Notes: generated by a model not told the origin, from the sequence alone. Shown: positions 1 through 8,242, counted from the stretch's first letter. The stretch: DNA of 23,361 nucleotides from CALEUX01 sp037439945 (GCA_037439945.1 JBBIVA010000052.1:1-23361), one strand, 5' to 3'. A program made the numbers and translations.

Positions 1-368
1 CTATTCGGTAGGGTTAATCCCGGCTAAGTCATTAGTTCATTGCCTTTCTAATGACAAATCCGGGTTTAATTTATATGAGCATACACTTTGATTCTTAATA
101 AAACCATATTGCCCTGCAAATAAAACTGTTTGCCCGCTACCTTGTGGTTAGGCAACTTGACTTTCTTCGCTTCCTGAATGGATGGGGTAAATGAAGAAAA
201 TCAAGAATAAATTTATAGGCATAAAAGCGGACAATCATATTAATTTAATTATCAATTGTGCCCCTATTTCTTGAAATATAAATCAGATTACAACCAGTAT
301 TTAAACCCAACTTAGCTCATTTTACTCTTAATAACCAATCGGGGATAAATAATTCAGGTTGGTTTTAA
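1..368. other. Gene-free left edge downstream of larC
   Basis: No convincing gene lies here. On the minus strand an open stretch of about 36 codons without a start Met runs from about 182 to 75, and a second short open stretch reaches position 1; I do not recognise either. No LarC C-terminal domain (the expected N-I-D-D start motif) is visible on the minus strand after the larC stop. The only clear structure is the hairpin at 14-69, listed separately. The segment 300-325 weakly resembles the left end of the repeat at 4317, but too weakly to call a copy. Confidence 0.5.
14..69. repeat. TTAA-bounded imperfect hairpin (REP-like)
   Basis: Outer arms TTAATCCCGG (14-23) and CCGGGTTTAA (60-69) match at 9 of 10 positions as an inverted repeat. 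Inside them GTCATTAG (28-35) and CTAATGAC (48-55) pair perfectly around a 12-nt loop, separated from the outer arms by a 4x4 internal loop. Both ends are TTAA, as at the ends of the two larger repeats at 4317 and 22121, though the interior does not match them. It could be a REP/MITE-like palindrome or a terminator for a gene outside the window. Confidence 0.5.
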
Positions 369-1220
369 TTACTCAAAAATCATTATTTCAAGTGGAGGGA
401 TCGGCAAATCCTTGGTTCCTCTTGATTTTCCATAGAACAAAGGTTTTCCATCAGGTAATTTTTCAGTTTTAAAGGCTCCTAGGGCACTCAAAACTGCAGC
501 TCCGGTTGGAGTAAACAATTCAATTTCAATTGGACCAGGAGAAACCGGTATATTATAATCTTCAATCATAACCTTTGTTGCCGGGGCAGGTACTTTTAGG
601 GTACCATGCGAAAAACTTACACTCCCTCCACCATATGATACCGGAACTGCTAGAACCGCATTTACCGGAGCATTAAGCTCCTGCAATCCTGTTACTGCAC
701 CCATTATATCAATTAAAATATCCTGCGCTTCATGTAACCAGGCTTCAGGTTGGTTGTATAATTCGTTTTGGTGCCCGTGATGGTGATCATGTTCCTTAGA
801 ATGAGTTTCATTATCACTTTCGTGGTTATGACGGTGAGGGTGATGATGGTGGTGGTAATGCAGATTATCCATTTTAAAACCATGTTGGGAATGAGCTTTA
901 TTTTCGGCATTTATTAATGCATTTAACATTTTAAATCCAAATTCCCTGTAACAGGCTTGAATATAAAAATCTTCAAATAAATGCTCCAGTAAGTGTATTG
1001 CCTTATGCGATGACAGATGGCCATGGTGGTGTTCCACCCGAACCAATAACCTTGAACTTCCATCATCTGTTTTTGTATGTTTTACAAACCCCCTTCCAAT
1101 GGATTCAGCAGCTGCAACCATGGCCTTTGTAACTTTCTCTTTATCGGCACCTGCATCAACCAATGCTGCTGAAAACATATCGCCGGCAATTCCGCCGGTT
1201 GCTTTTATAAATAATTTCAT
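369..1220 (-). CDS. LarC-like nickel insertion protein, N-terminal (LarC1) domain only
   Basis: LarC inserts nickel, at the expense of CTP, into the dithiocarboxylated pyridinium mononucleotide to finish the nickel-pincer cofactor used by lactate racemase and relatives. The protein opens with MKLFIKATGGIAGDMFSAAL, the usual LarC start, so I take the Met at 1220 rather than the in-frame ATG at 1256, which would add 12 unrelated residues. Residues 121-150 hold 15 His in 30 positions, typical of the metal-binding loop, and a TPTGAA motif lies in the last third. At 283 residues it stops right after the LarC1 end (PPLEIMIFE); the LarC2 domain, about 130-150 residues and able to bind CTP in the Lactiplantibacillus protein, is not encoded here. 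It lies downstream of larB on the same strand, 240 bp away. The family is confident; activity without LarC2 is uncertain. Confidence 0.85.
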   Translation of the reverse strand: MKLFIKATGGIAGDMFSAALVDAGADKEKVTKAMVAAAESIGRGFVKHTKTDDGSSRLLVRVEHHHGHLSSHKAIHLLEHLFEDFYIQACYREFGFKMLNALINAENKAHSQHGFKMDNLHYHHHHHPHRHNHESDNETHSKEHDHHHGHQNELYNQPEAWLHEAQDILIDIMGAVTGLQELNAPVNAVLAVPVSYGGGSVSFSHGTLKVPAPATKVMIEDYNIPVSPGPIEIELFTPTGAAVLSALGAFKTEKLPDGKPLFYGKSRGTKDLPIPPLEIMIFE

Positions 1221-1460
1221 CGTAATTAATTTGTTTTTAAAACTGCAGGGTATCATGCAATTGCTATTCGCCTGGGACCTGTCTGCCGAACTTACAAACT
1301 TACATTAATAATTTTGATTCCGCCGATCGTCGATTCACAAGAAATTGTGTTTATAACAAACTTGCCCTATTTATTCAAAATATATTTTTAAAATAATTTT
1401 GTAATGGCTTTAATTGGCCGTTTTCCAGTTTTCGTATATTCATGAAAACCAAGTAAGGAT

Positions 1461-2210
1461 TTAATCAAATTTTCTGGTTTGATTTTTAGCAATTAACCCT
1501 GCTGTTATTGCTGCACGTATTCCGCCATCAATATTTACAACAACCAAATTTGGTGCACATGATGCCAACATCGACGTAAGGGCAGCTTCCCTTGCCCTGA
1601 ATCCGTATCCTACCGAGGTAGGAACGCCTATTACCGGAAGGGAAACAAGAGAAGATACAAAAGGGGCCAAAGCGCCTTCCATCCCGGCCACAACAATTAC
1701 AGCACAAACATCCTTTTCAATGCCTGCCTTAACTGCTTCCAAAACACGTGTTGGATGGGCAATTCCCCTGTCTTCAAATACTATAGCATTAACGCCGGTG
1801 GCCTTTAAAGCCAATCCACATTCAACAACAACCGGGTGGTCGGCTGCACCGGCACTTACAACCAATACAGAGCCTCTTGCAGGCGGCATATCTCCTATTA
1901 CCATTAACAGTGGCGATTCGTGAATTGCTCTACTGCCCTTAAAATGACCTGACAACTCTGAATTAAACGGACTTCGTGAAACCAGTACCCTGGGGTGATG
2001 TTTTAACAAAGCTTCAGCAATTTCAATTGTTTGGCTGGCATTTTTATACTCTCCGTAAATAATTTCGGGAATATTAATTCTTGCACCCCGATTAACATCG
2101 GCTATATAATTTTGGGCTGTTTGTAACCAATCAAGAGAAAAATGCTTACGGGCTCCGTTTCTATCAAGGCTTCCATCCTTTATCCGGTCATACAGTTCAT
2201 CAAAAGTCAT
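1461..2210 (-). CDS. LarB, pyridinium-3,5-biscarboxylate mononucleotide synthase
   Basis: LarB carboxylates the pyridinium ring of nicotinic acid adenine dinucleotide and hydrolyses the phosphoanhydride, giving P2CMN, the first intermediate of the nickel-pincer cofactor. The 249-residue length is normal. An N-terminal helical part contains the family motif PEIIYGEYK; the C-terminal PurE-like (AIR carboxylase) fold is marked by VVSAGAADHPVVVE, VVVAGMEGALAPFV, GVPTSVGYG and the closing NIDGGIRAA. It precedes larC on the minus strand, consistent with a lar biosynthetic pair, but LarE (sulfur insertion) and LarA (racemase) are not in the window, so the client enzyme is unknown. Confidence 0.92.
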   Translation of the reverse strand: MTFDELYDRIKDGSLDRNGARKHFSLDWLQTAQNYIADVNRGARINIPEIIYGEYKNASQTIEIAEALLKHHPRVLVSRSPFNSELSGHFKGSRAIHESPLLMVIGDMPPARGSVLVVSAGAADHPVVVECGLALKATGVNAIVFEDRGIAHPTRVLEAVKAGIEKDVCAVIVVAGMEGALAPFVSSLVSLPVIGVPTSVGYGFRAREAALTSMLASCAPNLVVVNIDGGIRAAITAGLIAKNQTRKFD

Positions 2211-2647
2211 ACAAAAAATATTTATAAATAATCAATCCCATATAGTGGTTATTGCAAATGTAACTACTTTACACGCTTTTTTAATTAAAAAATTGATATA
2301 ACTGATAGTGGATTATACTAAAAGAGTTAAATTTAATTTAATTACCCGGTTAAAATCAGATAATAGCAAACTGTAATATTTTTATAATTATATACTTAAA
2401 GAATTCCAGGTGGTTAATTTTTTTATAAACCTGATTATTCCTTTTTTTTTTATACATTAAATTTTTACTGTTGTCCCCCTGTTATTTAAAAAATAAATAC
2501 AAATACCTATCTCGACTTACATCTGTAATTCAATCGGTTATCTAAAAATTCAACACCACAAATAAAGAAACACTTTGAAATATGAAAAAAATAATGAATT
2601 TTTATCACCCCTTTGTTACAGGTTTTATTAACTAAATAAAAAACAAA
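2211..2647. other. Divergent intergenic region, larB / acyl-CoA ligase
   Basis: This 437-bp, very AT-rich spacer separates the divergent larB and ligase genes and must hold both promoters, but I cannot assign promoter boxes with confidence. A T-rich run lies near 2440-2455. A 17-codon ORF (2582-2635, peptide MKKIMNFYHPFVTGFIN) ends 12 nt before the ligase ATG and may be an upstream ORF or chance. Confidence 0.4.
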
Positions 2648-4297
2648 ATGACTGAAAATGGATATTTAAGTCTGGTAGAGGATGTAATAAAGAAACATCC
2701 CGACTCGCCTGCTTTTCAGGACTATCAGGGTCAAGGTTTTTCTTTCCGTGAGGTAGGAAAATCTATATATTTTCTGCACCAGTTTTTTCATGAAGCTGGC
2801 ATAAAAAAAGGTGATAAAGTTGCACTCATCGGGCGTAACATGTCAAACTGGGCTGTAGCATATTTAGGAACAATCACTTATGGAGCTGTTGTTGTGCCTA
2901 TTCTTCCTGACTTTCTTTCAAACGACATTCATCATATAGTAAATCATTCCGATTCGGTTTTGCTTTTAACCACCGAATTAATGTTTGATAAGATTGATGA
3001 TACACAAATCCCTCATGTTAAGGGTATTGTTTCAATAAATGGTTTTAGTCCGATTGTTGACCATCACGATAAATTAAAAAAAGCCCTGGAAAAGGCCAGG
3101 CATAAAACTGATGAGGGAGGTGGGAATTTTGATGTCAGCAGGCTGAAATTCCCTAAACTTGGGTCTGAAGAAGTTATGGTGCTATCGTATACATCAGGTA
3201 CATCAGGCTTTTCAAAAGGTGTTTTATTACCCCACCGCAGTATATGGTCAAACGTTCAATATGCTGTTGATACATTCGACCTTGTTGCAGGCAACCGGAT
3301 AGTTTCATTTTTACCCCTGGCACATGCTTATGGTTGTTTATTCGAATTTTTATGGCCGTTTATAATAGGCTGCCACATAACTTTCCTAACACGCACACCA
3401 ACGCCCCAGGTAATAACTGAGGCATTCAGAGAAGTAAAACCCGACCTGATACTTTCTGTGCCGCTTATTCTTGAGAAAATTTTCAAGAGAATGATTTTAC
3501 CAAAAATTGAAAGTCCGGGATTAAAAACCCTATTAAAACTGCCGGTTGCCAATACTCTTATCCACAACAAAATAAGAAACAAGTTAATTGCTGTTTTTGG
3601 TGGAAATTTCAAAGAAATGATTGTAGGTGGAGCAGCATTAAACAAAGATGTTGAAACCTTTTTAAGAAAAATTAAATTCCCGCTTACAGTTGGATATGGT
3701 ATGACAGAATGCGGTCCACTTATAAGTTACGAACCATGGCAAACAACAAGGATTTTCTCAGCCGGCAGCATTGTTCACCGAATGAGTGTGCGCATTGACA
3801 GCAGCGACCCCTATAATGTTGTTGGTGAAATTCAGGTAAAAGGTGACAACCTGATGCTTGGCTATTACAAAAATGAATCAGCTACAAAAGATATTTTCTG
3901 TGATGATGGTTGGTTGCATACCGGGGATTTAGGAGTAACTGACAAGGACAACTTTATTTACATAAAAGGCCGTAGTAAAAACATGATACTCGGACCATCA
4001 GGTCAGAACATTTACCCCGAAGAGATTGAGGCAGTTTTAAATAATCATGAATTTGTTCAGGAGTGCCTTGTCCGCGAAAATAACGGAAAAATAGAGGCGT
4101 TGGTTTATCCTGATTATGAAGCATGTGAAAACCTCAAGTTTACCAACAAGGATATTGAGGAAAAACTTCAAAAAATAAGGGGTGAAGTAAATGTTCATTT
4201 ACCTGCTTTTATGGCAATATCAAAAATTATTTTATTCCCCGAGGAGTTTGAAAAAACACCAAAGAAGAGTATAAAAAGATATAAGTACCTGAAATAA
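2648..4297 (+). CDS. AMP-forming long-chain fatty acid--CoA ligase (FadD-like)
   Basis: This enzyme of the ANL superfamily activates a carboxylic acid, probably a fatty acid, to acyl-AMP and then acyl-CoA at the inner membrane face. Visible motifs: P-loop YTSGTSGFSKG (181-191), GYGMTECGP (349-357) which includes the adenine/Mg site, HTGDLG with the ribose-binding Asp427, and KGRSKNMILGPSGQNIYPEEIE at the hinge to the C-terminal domain. The C-terminus TPKKSIKRYKYLK resembles the end of bacterial long-chain ligases carrying the adenylation Lys. The 549 residues are near the usual family length and no signal peptide is seen. ATG at 2648 is preceded by an A-rich tract without a Shine-Dalgarno sequence, as is common in Bacteroidota. 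The acyl specificity cannot be read from sequence. Confidence 0.88.
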   Translation: MTENGYLSLVEDVIKKHPDSPAFQDYQGQGFSFREVGKSIYFLHQFFHEAGIKKGDKVALIGRNMSNWAVAYLGTITYGAVVVPILPDFLSNDIHHIVNHSDSVLLLTTELMFDKIDDTQIPHVKGIVSINGFSPIVDHHDKLKKALEKARHKTDEGGGNFDVSRLKFPKLGSEEVMVLSYTSGTSGFSKGVLLPHRSIWSNVQYAVDTFDLVAGNRIVSFLPLAHAYGCLFEFLWPFIIGCHITFLTRTPTPQVITEAFREVKPDLILSVPLILEKIFKRMILPKIESPGLKTLLKLPVANTLIHNKIRNKLIAVFGGNFKEMIVGGAALNKDVETFLRKIKFPLTVGYGMTECGPLISYEPWQTTRIFSAGSIVHRMSVRIDSSDPYNVVGEIQVKGDNLMLGYYKNESATKDIFCDDGWLHTGDLGVTDKDNFIYIKGRSKNMILGPSGQNIYPEEIEAVLNNHEFVQECLVRENNGKIEALVYPDYEACENLKFTNKDIEEKLQKIRGEVNVHLPAFMAISKIILFPEEFEKTPKKSIKRYKYLK

Positions 4298-4316
4298 CCT
4301 AAGGGTTTACACACTT

Positions 4317-4473
4317 TTAACCCAAATTACGCATTAGAAAATGCGTAATCGATAAAGTGCTTGTAATCAATTCCAAATATTTGGAATTGGAACAATCACT
4401 AAATCGGGATTATCCCAATTAAATCAAATAGTTCGGCTCGTACTTCGCCTCCTATTGATTAATTTGGGCTTAA
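4317..4473. repeat. Structured TTAA-flanked repeat, copy A (MITE-like)
   Basis: The first 147 bases (4317-4463) match 22121-22267 without gaps at 135 of 147 positions (about 92%). The element begins TTAACCCAAATTA and ends TAATTTGGGCTTAA, so TTAA lies at both ends and the 9-bp arms CCCAAATTA/TAATTTGGG are perfect inverted repeats. Inside are a 10-bp stem with a 4-nt loop (4326-4349), a perfect 20-bp palindrome AATTCCAAATATTTGGAATT (4369-4388), a small GGGAT/ATCCC hairpin, and a long imperfect stem pairing CCCAATTAAATCAAATAG with the right end. No ORF is present. It lies between the acyl-CoA ligase and ispD, just after the ligase stop. Confidence 0.85.
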
Positions 4474-4510
4474 ACTCATACTTAATACATTTTTGAGAAT
4501 TTAAACATAT

Positions 4511-5194
4511 ATGCAGGAGCATGTTATAATAGTTGCAGGAGGGCAGGGATTAAGAATGGCAAGTGGTACGCCAAAACAATTCCTGCCCTTATGCGGCCTC
4601 CCGGTTTTAATGCATACTATAAATCAGTTTGTTATTTACAATCCTGAAATATCCGTTATTCTGGTATTGCCAGCAAATCAAATTGATTATTGGAATCAAT
4701 TATGTTTAAATCATTCATATTCGGTTTCTCATAAAATTGTAAAGGGTGGAAGCAGCAGATTTGAAAGTGTAAATAATGGGTTAAAAAGTATAGAAAAAAG
4801 CGGTATTACAGCTGTGCATGATGGGGTTCGCCCTTTTGTTTCAATTGATACAATTAAGGCTTGCTTTAAGGCTGCCAGAGAAACCGGTGCATCTATCCCT
4901 GTAATTGAGATGGTTGAATCAATAAGACATGTTTCAGCCAATAATAGTGAAGCTTGTAAACGTGATGAATTTCGGGTAGTACAAACTCCCCAGGTATTTG
5001 AAACAAGTTTATTGAAAAAGTGTTACAACCAACCTTTCAACAAAACATTTACCGATGATGCATCAGTTGTTGAATCAGCAGGTTACAAAATTAAACTGGT
5101 TGAAGGTGACCGTGAAAACATAAAAATTACATCTCCAATAGACATGATAATGGCGGAAGCCATTATGTTATTAAAAACAGAACCGGCAAATTGA
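4511..5194 (+). CDS. 2-C-methyl-D-erythritol 4-phosphate cytidylyltransferase
   Basis: IspD couples MEP and CTP to give CDP-methylerythritol and pyrophosphate in the non-mevalonate isoprenoid pathway in the cytoplasm. The 227 residues match the family length. Seen motifs: nucleotide-binding AGGQGLRMASGTPKQF (9-24, catalytic Arg15 and Lys22), VHDGVRPFVS with Asp104, VQTPQVF (158-163), TDDASVVE (181-188) and KITSPIDM with Lys205, the second positively charged active-site residue. It stands alone on the plus strand, ends 20 bp before the convergent znuB stop, and follows repeat copy A. The promoter is probably in or just after that repeat. Confidence 0.93.
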   Translation: MQEHVIIVAGGQGLRMASGTPKQFLPLCGLPVLMHTINQFVIYNPEISVILVLPANQIDYWNQLCLNHSYSVSHKIVKGGSSRFESVNNGLKSIEKSGITAVHDGVRPFVSIDTIKACFKAARETGASIPVIEMVESIRHVSANNSEACKRDEFRVVQTPQVFETSLLKKCYNQPFNKTFTDDASVVESAGYKIKLVEGDRENIKITSPIDMIMAEAIMLLKTEPAN

Positions 5195-5214
5195 TTGGAT
5201 CACTTGCATAGTTT

Positions 5215-6042
5215 TTAATTACGAATTGATTTGCTTTTTATCCAGAAAACCAATTTTAATACCAGGTACTGAATGGTGAGGGAAAATATAATGGCAGCCC
5301 CTGAGGGTATGTTTAATAAATAAGCAGAAAACAACCCGGCTAAAGAACCAGTAAGCCCAAATACCATCGAAATAATAACAATTCGTTGAAAACTAAGAGT
5401 AAACAGCATTGCTGTGGCCTGGGGAATTGTAAATAAGCTCAAAACCAGGATTATACCCATACTCCTGATACTTACAACAATGGCCATGGCAATTAATAAC
5501 GACATCATATACCGGAAAAATTCAACCGCTACACCCATAATTTTAGAAAACTCCGGATCGAAAGCAGAATATAAAACCGGGCGAAAAAAAACGGTCATAA
5601 ATATGGCTGTGATAACAGTTAAAACCAGCATCACAATTAAATCAATATAACCTACAGAAAGAATACTGCCAAACAAAAAGCTCATTAAATCAGGAGTATA
5701 TCCGGGTGTTATAAAAACAAAAATAATTCCCAATGCCATCCCAAGCGACCAAATAATAGCTATAGCACTATCTTCACGAAGTTTACCTTTATGGGAAACC
5801 CATTCTATTCCAATAGCAGAAAGAACGGCAAAAAAGGCAGCCCCAAAAAATGGGTTAGCACCTAAAAAATAAGCCAGACCAATTCCACCAAAGGATGCAT
5901 GGGTAATACCATCAGTTATAAATACTATTTTTCGCGACACTATATAAGTTCCCACCACACCTGCTAAAACACTCGTTAACAGTGCTGCCAAAATAGCGTT
6001 TTGAAAAAAACTGTACTTAAAAATCTCTAATAACCCAGTCAT
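5215..6042 (-). CDS. Metal ABC transporter permease (ZnuB-like)
   Basis: This is the membrane permease of an ABC-3 family zinc/manganese importer, 275 residues with roughly eight hydrophobic segments. Family landmarks include an early GTYIVSRKIVFITDGITHASFGGIGLAYFLG stretch (the DG..H....GG pattern of ZnuB/MntB) and the conserved SIRSMGIILVLSLFTIPQATA segment in the second half. It is the last gene of the regulator-znuA-znuC-znuB operon, 3 bp after znuC, and converges with ispD. Metal choice between zinc and manganese cannot be settled from this protein; zinc is favoured by the operon's regulator and context only. Confidence 0.9.
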   Translation of the reverse strand: MTGLLEIFKYSFFQNAILAALLTSVLAGVVGTYIVSRKIVFITDGITHASFGGIGLAYFLGANPFFGAAFFAVLSAIGIEWVSHKGKLREDSAIAIIWSLGMALGIIFVFITPGYTPDLMSFLFGSILSVGYIDLIVMLVLTVITAIFMTVFFRPVLYSAFDPEFSKIMGVAVEFFRYMMSLLIAMAIVVSIRSMGIILVLSLFTIPQATAMLFTLSFQRIVIISMVFGLTGSLAGLFSAYLLNIPSGAAIIFSLTIQYLVLKLVFWIKSKSIRN

Positions 6043-6045
6043 ATA

Positions 6046-6783
6046 TTAATGCTTATTTAAAACCCTGTGTAGTATTGGTCTGTGCGCAATTAAATCAACC
6101 GGACAATTATAAACTTTCAAAAGCCCGGCAGAAATTGCGTTTGACGGGTGATAATGCAAATCACCATTTACACAGGCAATAGTTTTAACCAGGGATAATA
6201 TAGTCCCTATATCGTGCGAAACCAAAATAACAGCCATTCTTTTATTTAATTGTTGTAACCATTGATAAAACTCATGCTCAAAAGTTTTATCAACAAATGT
6301 ATTGGGTTCATCCAGAACTAATAAATCTGGTTCATTAACTATGGCCCGACAAAGGAGTACACGCTGCAACTGGCCACCACTTAAAGACCCTATCGGCCTT
6401 TTGGCAAAAGGCTGCAATCCGCTTTCGTTTAACAATTTAATAACCTTTTGCTTTTGATTGGGCGATAGCACAGGATTCCAACTTTTTGCCGGCTTCAACC
6501 CTGACTGAACCACCTCCTTAACGCTAATTGGAAAACTCTTATCAATTTGGCTGGCTTGCGGTAAATAGCCAATTTTAATTTTTCCAGAAGGGAATTCCAC
6601 TGATCCTTTATATGGTTTTAGTATTCCTAAAAGAACTTTAATAAGGGTTGTTTTACCTCCTCCATTTGGTCCAATAACCCCAATAAAATCATTGGCATGA
6701 ACATCTAAATAAATACTTCGTATTACCGGCTCGTTGTTATAACCGGCATAAATTCCATTAAGTTTTGCAATGGGTGAATTCAT
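6046..6783 (-). CDS. Metal ABC transporter ATP-binding protein (ZnuC-like)
   Basis: ATPase subunit that powers metal import through the ZnuB-like permease at the inner membrane. Motifs are complete: Walker A GPNGGGKTT (38-46), Q-loop GYLPQ, signature LSGGQLQRVLLCRA, Walker B LLVLDEP and switch His in LVSHD. Length 245 residues is usual. Its ATG overlaps the znuA stop by 4 bp (ATGA), showing translational coupling, and znuB follows after 3 bp. The C-terminal tail after the H-loop carries the line CVNGDLHYHPSNAI, similar to the equivalent region of zinc transporter ATPases. Confidence 0.92.
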   Translation of the reverse strand: MNSPIAKLNGIYAGYNNEPVIRSIYLDVHANDFIGVIGPNGGGKTTLIKVLLGILKPYKGSVEFPSGKIKIGYLPQASQIDKSFPISVKEVVQSGLKPAKSWNPVLSPNQKQKVIKLLNESGLQPFAKRPIGSLSGGQLQRVLLCRAIVNEPDLLVLDEPNTFVDKTFEHEFYQWLQQLNKRMAVILVSHDIGTILSLVKTIACVNGDLHYHPSNAISAGLLKVYNCPVDLIAHRPILHRVLNKH

Positions 6784-7655
6784 TTAAGGCTTTCCTGAAG
6801 TTTGTCAATTATCCGGTTCATCATTTCAGTCCAGTTGTATTCTAAATAATCAACCTGGACCAGTCCAATTCCGGTTTCTTTGCTAACCAACTGAGCATTA
6901 CGGATATCATATTCCTTTTGGATAAAAATTACCCTAATATTATGGTCCCTGGCATATTGTATGGTTTCAGCCAGCAGTGCGGGTGAAGGTTCTTTGCCAT
7001 CCTGCTCAATTGCTATTTGCTCAAATCCGTAATCACGCGCCAGATAGGTCATTGCCGGATGAAAAATTAAAAACTTTTTACTTGTAAGAATTCCGGAAAG
7101 ATTGCTCAGCCTTTGGTGAATATTATCAACTTCAACCATAAGCAATTTATAATTGGCCTCGATTGAATCCTTTAATTGAGGAAAATTGTTAATCAGGGAA
7201 TTTTTCATTTCAGCCAGTAATTCCTTCATTACCAAAGGGGACAACCATATATGCGGATCTATGCCCCCTTCGTGAACATGGTCGCCGTGTACAATTTCTT
7301 CTCCCCGAATAAGCTCAGTTTTGTTTGAAAGGTTAAGGTCCTCCATAGCCGGGTTTAATTCCTTAAGTCGATGAATCCATGCTTGCTCATACCCTAGGTA
7401 ACCTATACGGATATAAAGCTTTGAATCCGACAATTTCTTAAACTGCAATGGAGTAGGTGAATATGTGGCATGACCTGCACCGGGCGGAATCATAACATTA
7501 ACTTCCAAAGCATTACCAGTTAACTTATCTACGAAATATTTCTGTGGCAAAATACTTACTGATACAATGTTGGCCTTTTCAGCCCTATTTGCACAACCGG
7601 TAAAAACCATTGTGCTAACAAATAAAATATTGAAATACCTTATTATACCTTTCAT
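6780..7655 (-). CDS. Zinc/metal-binding lipoprotein (ZnuA-like, TroA fold)
   Basis: Substrate-binding component that captures the metal outside the inner membrane and hands it to the permease. The N-terminus is a lipoprotein signal with Cys21 in FTGC. Probable metal ligands are His62 (GAGHATYSP), His135 (DPHIWLSP), His199 (FHPAMTYLARDYG) and an acidic residue near 248-250. A short His/acid loop, HGDHVH at 123-128, sits where zinc-binding ZnuA proteins have their His-rich loop and favours zinc over manganese. At 291 residues it is of normal length. It starts 2 bp after the regulator stop and overlaps znuC by 4 bp. Confidence 0.9.
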   Translation of the reverse strand: MKGIIRYFNILFVSTMVFTGCANRAEKANIVSVSILPQKYFVDKLTGNALEVNVMIPPGAGHATYSPTPLQFKKLSDSKLYIRIGYLGYEQAWIHRLKELNPAMEDLNLSNKTELIRGEEIVHGDHVHEGGIDPHIWLSPLVMKELLAEMKNSLINNFPQLKDSIEANYKLLMVEVDNIHQRLSNLSGILTSKKFLIFHPAMTYLARDYGFEQIAIEQDGKEPSPALLAETIQYARDHNIRVIFIQKEYDIRNAQLVSKETGIGLVQVDYLEYNWTEMMNRIIDKLQESLK

Positions 7656-7657
7656 TA

Positions 7658-8086
7658 TTATATATTTTGATTATTATCTGTAGTGCAATTAGGACAAACA
7701 CCTTCAATAACCAGGCTTACAGACTGAATGGTAAACCCAAAGGGTAACATTTCCTGTTTAATATTTAACTGCGGCATGCAAACCAACCTATCGCAACTGG
7801 AACACAGAAAATGAGGATGATCACTTTTTTTTTGACCATCGGCCAATTTATATTTAACCTGTTGTGCATCAATAGGAATTTGATGAATAATACCTTTCTC
7901 AAGTAAAACACGGATAGTACGGTATAAAGTTACCCTGTCAACCGGTCCCAAATCCCTTTCGAGCGACTCTTCAATTTCCTTGTGTGTTAGGGCTTTTCCG
8001 GGTTGCAACAATGAAACTATTACCCTACGCCTGATTTCAGTAACATTCAGGTTCTTACTTTTTAACAATTCATGGACTATATTCAT
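7658..8086 (-). CDS. Fur-family regulator, probably Zur
   Basis: Metal-responsive repressor with an N-terminal winged helix (recognition segment DRVTLYRTI) and a C-terminal metal/dimer domain. The HPHFLCSSC and CPNC motifs give the four-Cys structural zinc site (Cys99, 102, 135, 138 counting from the upstream ATG). Two start codons are possible: ATG at 8098 (146 residues, MVAKMNIVHELL) or ATG at 8086 (142 residues). I prefer 8086 because a perfect 19-bp palindrome (8088-8106) covers the upstream ATG and would sit just before the 8086 start as an operator, but this is not proven. It is the first gene of the metal-uptake operon, which makes Zur more likely than Fur or PerR. Confidence 0.85.
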   Translation of the reverse strand: MNIVHELLKSKNLNVTEIRRRVIVSLLQPGKALTHKEIEESLERDLGPVDRVTLYRTIRVLLEKGIIHQIPIDAQQVKYKLADGQKKSDHPHFLCSSCDRLVCMPQLNIKQEMLPFGFTIQSVSLVIEGVCPNCTTDNNQNI

Positions 8087-8087
8087 T

Positions 8088-8106
8088 TTTGCAACCATGT
8101 TGCAAA
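8088..8106. promoter_or_regulatory. Candidate Zur operator
   Basis: TTTGCAACCATGTTGCAAA has perfect 8-bp arms around a 3-bp centre (CAT, the complement of the regulator's upstream ATG). Fur-family proteins bind such short dyads as dimers, and the site lies at the head of the operon that this regulator most probably controls. Its match to a known Zur consensus was not checked. Confidence 0.6.
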
Positions 8107-8242
8107 TTTATAAAATGTTTTCAAAAACACAATGCTTTTTTAGAATGATTTTAAATAAACCAGAATTTATTACGCAGCCTTAATTTAATTCCCAATCAAT
8201 CTTTTTAATATATTTGGTTAAAATTTTGGTAATTATTGATTT

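Noticed and set aside
135..170. Possible transposon end or coding relic at the left edge
   Set aside because: The minus-strand open stretch has no start codon and no recognised protein motif, and no transposase is in the window.
300..350. Possible decayed third copy of the 147-bp repeat
   Set aside because: Only the first about 25 bases resemble the left end of the repeat, with gaps; the palindromes and right half are missing.
713..910. 65-codon minus-strand ORF inside larC
   Set aside because: It is the other reading frame of the His-rich codons of larC; composition is repetitive and the larC frame is clearly the coding one.
1336..1349. CACAA-GAAA-TTGTG hairpin between larB and larC
   Set aside because: A 5-bp stem is expected by chance and has no T tract or conserved context.
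3328..3645. 105-codon minus-strand ORF opposite the acyl-CoA ligase
   Set aside because: Lies antisense to conserved ligase sequence and lacks recognisable features.
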